Shown: one piece after another, positions 61,801 to 64,000 of the stretch
How positions within the stretch are numbered: the stretch's first letter is position 1
Layout of the letters: each line of letters begins with the position of its first letter
Assembly: GCA_963556255.1 (NCBI GenBank)
Contig: OY744616.1
Span: 36,752,045-36,816,044 of the forward strand
Reading direction: 5' to 3'
Origin: Allolobophora icterica
Lineage: Eukaryota > Annelida > Clitellata > Crassiclitellata > Lumbricidae
DNA: 64,000 bases
The notes under the pieces: model-generated
Databases searched by the model: none
What the model saw: the letters and a program-made list of their open reading frames with translations, nothing else
What the model was told of the DNA's origin: nothing
Program-made: the position numbers and the translations under genes

Positions 61801-64000
61801 CCTGAAAACGAAAAAGAGTAAATAACCAGAGCAACCTTTGTTCTTATGGTGATTGTAAAAAGCATTAAAACAACTTAGATGCTCTAACCTCATATTGGTG
61901 AAGCAGCTGAATTCCGAATATTATTGGTAAATACAGGGAAAAAGTAATTATATTTTAAATCAAATGCTGAAGACTTCTAAACATAACACTTGTTTCTAAC
62001 TAGTCCCAGAAAGCAGTGACTTTCTCATGTAATACTAGACTTCTAACTGTGACTTATGTTTAGGCTCATACTGTGAATGAGTACAAAGGTAAGTAAGGAT
62101 GTAGGTACCAAGTGGCTGGATGACCTGATCGACAAGACCGATCTTCTTGGCTTTATCTGGACGAATGTTTTTCCCAGTCAGCATCATGTCGAATGCCTGG
62201 TCTATTGGAATCTTTAAGAATCAAAAACAAAAACGCATTTCACGAATTCAACTCATCTCCCTTAATAAAATACCAAAAAAATGCAAACTGTCAATTTCCA
62301 AACAGACAAGTCATTCAAACTTTTAAATAACCAAATTTTAAATAGATAAATAAATGGACTACATCTATGTATGCACCTGGATATTTGTATTGCATCTTTT
62401 AAGAACATCTAAAAAAGTAGAACTGCATCAAGTGCAACAGTTTAAGTCTTCGGTGTAAGATGTTTCTGAGATATACTTTAATAAACAACATAGCCCTGTG
62501 AACCAGCACGAGACAAGGAAGCCCCTAGCTGAAAAAACATTGATTGCATGTCTGGTAGAACTGAAACAGGAACACAGAGTCTAAAACTGCAGTGAAAATA
62601 TGTACATAATACCTTTAACAGGATTATTCTGAAAAGGCAAATTACTTATTGTCTGTGCAAGAAAACCATATCCTTGTTATTTTATTTTCTTGGAGGTGCT
62701 AAATCAAGTTTAGAGAAATCCTTGAGAAAAATAAGAGATGATACCAGCTTTGGAAGTCTCTGCGTTCCACCAGCCCCTGGTAGAAGGCCAAGCTGAACTT
62801 CGGGCACAGCAAGCTGAGTCTTCTTACTGTTTACAGCAATTCGATAATGAGTTGCAAGCGCTACCTATAAACAAAAACAGTGGAAAATCACTTGCATCAT
62901 GAATATTACAAAGACATCTCCATAAAACAGAAGTAATCAATCATATAACTACATTTTTTACCATACAAAAAGAATTAGCATAACAAAAGCAAGCTCTCTC
63001 AGTCAGATGGATATGCTTCATGGAGTTCTTCTCTTACAGAACAAATGAACCACAAAACATTTGTGAGGATCAATGGTCACAAAGGCATGTTACAAATGAG
63101 TAGTATGTTACTGAACAAATGTACATCCATCGGACCATCACCATCTTTCAGTGCATGATATCATATGTAAATAAAAATTCATTTTAGTGCCTAACCAGAG
63201 GCCATTTATACTGACCAACACTAGGTTACTTCTGAATTTCCCATTTTCACCTACTTTTTTCACCGTTTCTCTTTTGAGTGGTGATCAACAAAGCTTGCAT
63301 CAGGTTAGTTCAAAAAAGGTATATACTTGTAAAACTGCAGCCATTCATTTGCTGCTTTGTGCAGTTAATGTACTGTTTCAAGGAGTATATTATGACTGAT
63401 GCACATGAAACCAAAGGAATCAAGCTTCTAGATCTAAACTGTTCGATCAAACAGCATTTCTCTTATAGTCAAACACTAGTTTGTCACTACTAATCAACAT
63501 TTCAGGTTGATTAATACAGAATGTTAAGATTTGAGTGTCTTACCTCAAGACCTCCACCCATGCAGGTACCCATGATGGCTGCCACAATTGGCTTGGGACT
63601 GTCTTCCACGGCCTGCAACATCGCTTGGCCTACCCTTGACAATGCATATACTTCTTCCTCTGTTTTGCAAGCCGAAAGCATGCTACAAGGAAGCAGGCAA
63701 GTAATTAACACAAACTTTCCTTGAAAGCAATTTTTTAAACTTACATATTAACAAGTTTTCTTATTACAGATCACTCAACAATTCCACTTTTTCCCATTGT
63801 CATATTGACAATGGGAAAAAGTACAAGATAAAAAGCAAAGAAGATGAAAATATGGCACAAGAGCATATGTGACAACAGAATCGCTTAAAAATAGACAAAA
63901 AGATTGCTAGACTACGGCCGTAAGATGAAGAGTTACATTTCTGGAAATAAGAGTATCAATCAATGAAATTATTTCTGCTGACCCAATGTCGGCTCCAGCA
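49871..64000 (-). CDS. HADHA: Mitochondrial trifunctional protein alpha subunit, 5'-partial
   Basis: HADHA carries long-chain enoyl-CoA hydratase and 3-hydroxyacyl-CoA dehydrogenase activities and pairs with the HADHB thiolase in the mitochondrial matrix for beta-oxidation of long-chain acyl-CoAs. Nineteen exons give 667 residues plus stop. The human protein has 763, so about 100 N-terminal residues, including the transit peptide, lie beyond the window. Visible motifs (numbered in this fragment): crotonase GTCMGGGLE ending at residue 52, and [20 protein letters not shown], which together carry the two catalytic glutamates. The NAD-binding loop GAGLMGAG is at 270-277. HYFSPVDKM has the dehydrogenase histidine at 400, and SNTSALPI and [12 protein letters not shown] follow. 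The C-terminus includes [20 protein letters not shown]. All key residues are present and no frame is broken. Confidence 0.98.
50370..50748 (-). pseudogene. LINE RT C-terminal fragment
   Basis: The minus frame reads [20 protein letters not shown] then [14 protein letters not shown] and, after a short frame change, [19 protein letters not shown]. The ASPVWWG and C-terminal NFxLPxKD patterns are typical of jockey/CR1-group LINEs. It ends in AATAAACGAATATAAAC. It is in the last HADHA intron. Confidence 0.75.
54245..54616. mobile_element. hAT-type miniature element (TAGGGAT family)
   Basis: 372 bp flanked by perfect 8-bp duplications TTGCTGGA (54237-54244 and 54617-54624). Inverted ends are TAGGGATCAACCGG and TAGGGAATAACCGG. 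The interior has repeated CCGGATCCGG and CCGAATCCGAG words. No coding capacity. In the HADHA intron below exon 54745-54866. Confidence 0.8.
55145..55221. repeat. 27-bp tandem repeat abutting a splice donor
   Basis: About 2.7 copies of AAGTGTGATAATTACACT followed by GATAATATT (minus strand). The first copy starts two bases inside the intron, so the HADHA GC donor GCAAGTG overlaps the repeat edge. Confidence 0.9.
55430..56000. other. HADHA intron, nothing recognised
   Basis: AT-rich unique intronic sequence. The words TCAGGGATTTGAACACAAGG near 55793 resemble a decayed SINE B-box but are too weak to call. Confidence 0.3.
56560..56900 (+). pseudogene. L2-like LINE C-terminal relic
   Basis: The plus strand reads [12 protein letters not shown], then [14 protein letters not shown], the familiar L2 C-terminal pattern, with a stop between. 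It is in the HADHA intron between exons 56006-56092 and 57645-57780. The insertion site of the 57070 element lies just downstream. Confidence 0.65.
57070..57543. mobile_element. hAT-type miniature element (ATTCGG family)
   Basis: 474 bp flanked by perfect 8-bp duplications GTTCAGAC (57062-57069 and 57544-57551). Inverted ends are TAGGGCTGTACCGAATA. Both subterminal regions are packed with ACTATTCGGCC and GGCCGAAT words that can pair with each other. No transposase. Confidence 0.9.
57845..58060 (-). pseudogene. L2-like LINE 3' end
   Basis: The minus strand reads [20 protein letters not shown] (about 58030-57970). It then runs into an untranslated tail with GAGTGCCTCTGAATAGTTAT, AGAAGCGTTTTATAAATTTC and a (CAATA)n end at about 57845. 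This links L2-type coding sequence directly to the GCGCCTCTGA tail seen alone at many sites and on the SINE at 47953. Confidence 0.8.
59655..59880 (+). repeat. Degenerate SINE, second copy of 47953 family
   Basis: TTGCAGGTTCAAGCAACGCC (B-box region) is followed by ACCTTGAGCAAGTCCTTCA, the same body as 47953-48195, and then ATTTATATAGAGCC tail words. The A-box half is lost or unrecognisable. HADHA intron. Confidence 0.6.
60665..60910. repeat. Two reversed LINE/SINE tail fragments
   Basis: TGCCTCTTCAAGAGAAACTC plus CTCAGAGGTACTTGAAAC occurs at about 60685-60722. A second start, (AATCT)n then GAGGCTTTTTATAGCACCAC, occurs at about 60865-60906. Both are tail-only remnants of the L2/SINE pair. Confidence 0.5.

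Larger units (their letters stand above)
49871..64000 (-). other. HADHA: HADHA exon map
   Basis: Exons in transcript order: 63983-64000 (runs off the window), 63544-63682, 62745-62864, 62109-62211, 61732-61801, 61168-61223, 60027-60145, 59298-59354, 58776-58885, 58323-58493, 57645-57780, 56006-56092, 55222-55309, 54745-54866, 53332-53533, 52336-52447, 51716-51806, 51277-51331, 49871-50019. They sum to 2005 bp with consistent phases. Donors are GT except after 55222-55309, where only a GC donor (G|GCAAGTG) keeps the frame and restores the family sequence. Confidence 0.93.

Overview
This is a window of an animal nuclear genome. It carries two intron-rich housekeeping genes on the minus strand, embedded in dense transposable-element debris. 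Protein similarity and repeat content (L2-, CR1- and RTE-like LINEs, tRNA-derived SINEs, hAT- and piggyBac-type elements, long tetranucleotide arrays) suggest a non-vertebrate metazoan, probably a marine invertebrate. I cannot place it more closely from sequence alone. There is no prokaryotic operon, CRISPR array or phage, and I saw no defence system.

Layout. Positions 1-20.5 kb hold no host gene that I can support. The first 8.4 kb is mostly microsatellite and minisatellite sequence. From 8.4 to 19.5 kb there is a nest of retrotransposon relics interrupted by three large insertions, each flanked by a perfect 8-bp target-site duplication (10925-11855, 12484-16500, 17761-18643). Positions 20699-46530 (minus) hold a complete INTS8 gene (Integrator complex subunit 8). 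I reconstructed 25 coding exons; they total 3054 bp with phases matching at every junction and encode 1017 residues. Positions 46.5-49.9 kb are intergenic and contain a hAT relic (47888-49237) with a tRNA-derived SINE inside it. Positions 49871-64000 (minus) hold HADHA, the mitochondrial trifunctional protein alpha subunit. Nineteen exons are visible, encoding the last 667 residues, and the 5' end lies beyond the right edge.

The two genes lie in tandem, with HADHA upstream, and have unrelated jobs: snRNA processing and transcription termination (INTS8), and long-chain fatty-acid beta-oxidation (HADHA). Almost every large intron carries LINE or SINE remnants or short DNA transposons.

The most notable observations are these: several probably uncatalogued non-autonomous hAT-type families with unusual subterminal arrays (GTCGA, AAGACC, ATTCGG); a 4-kb composite insertion bounded by two copies of one short element; a hAT transposase relic with an internal inversion; a SINE that shares its 3' tail with an L2-like LINE; a 73-bp piggyBac-like miniature element; and three introns whose reading frame requires GC-AG splicing. 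All coordinates were worked out by eye, so boundaries of degraded repeats are approximate.
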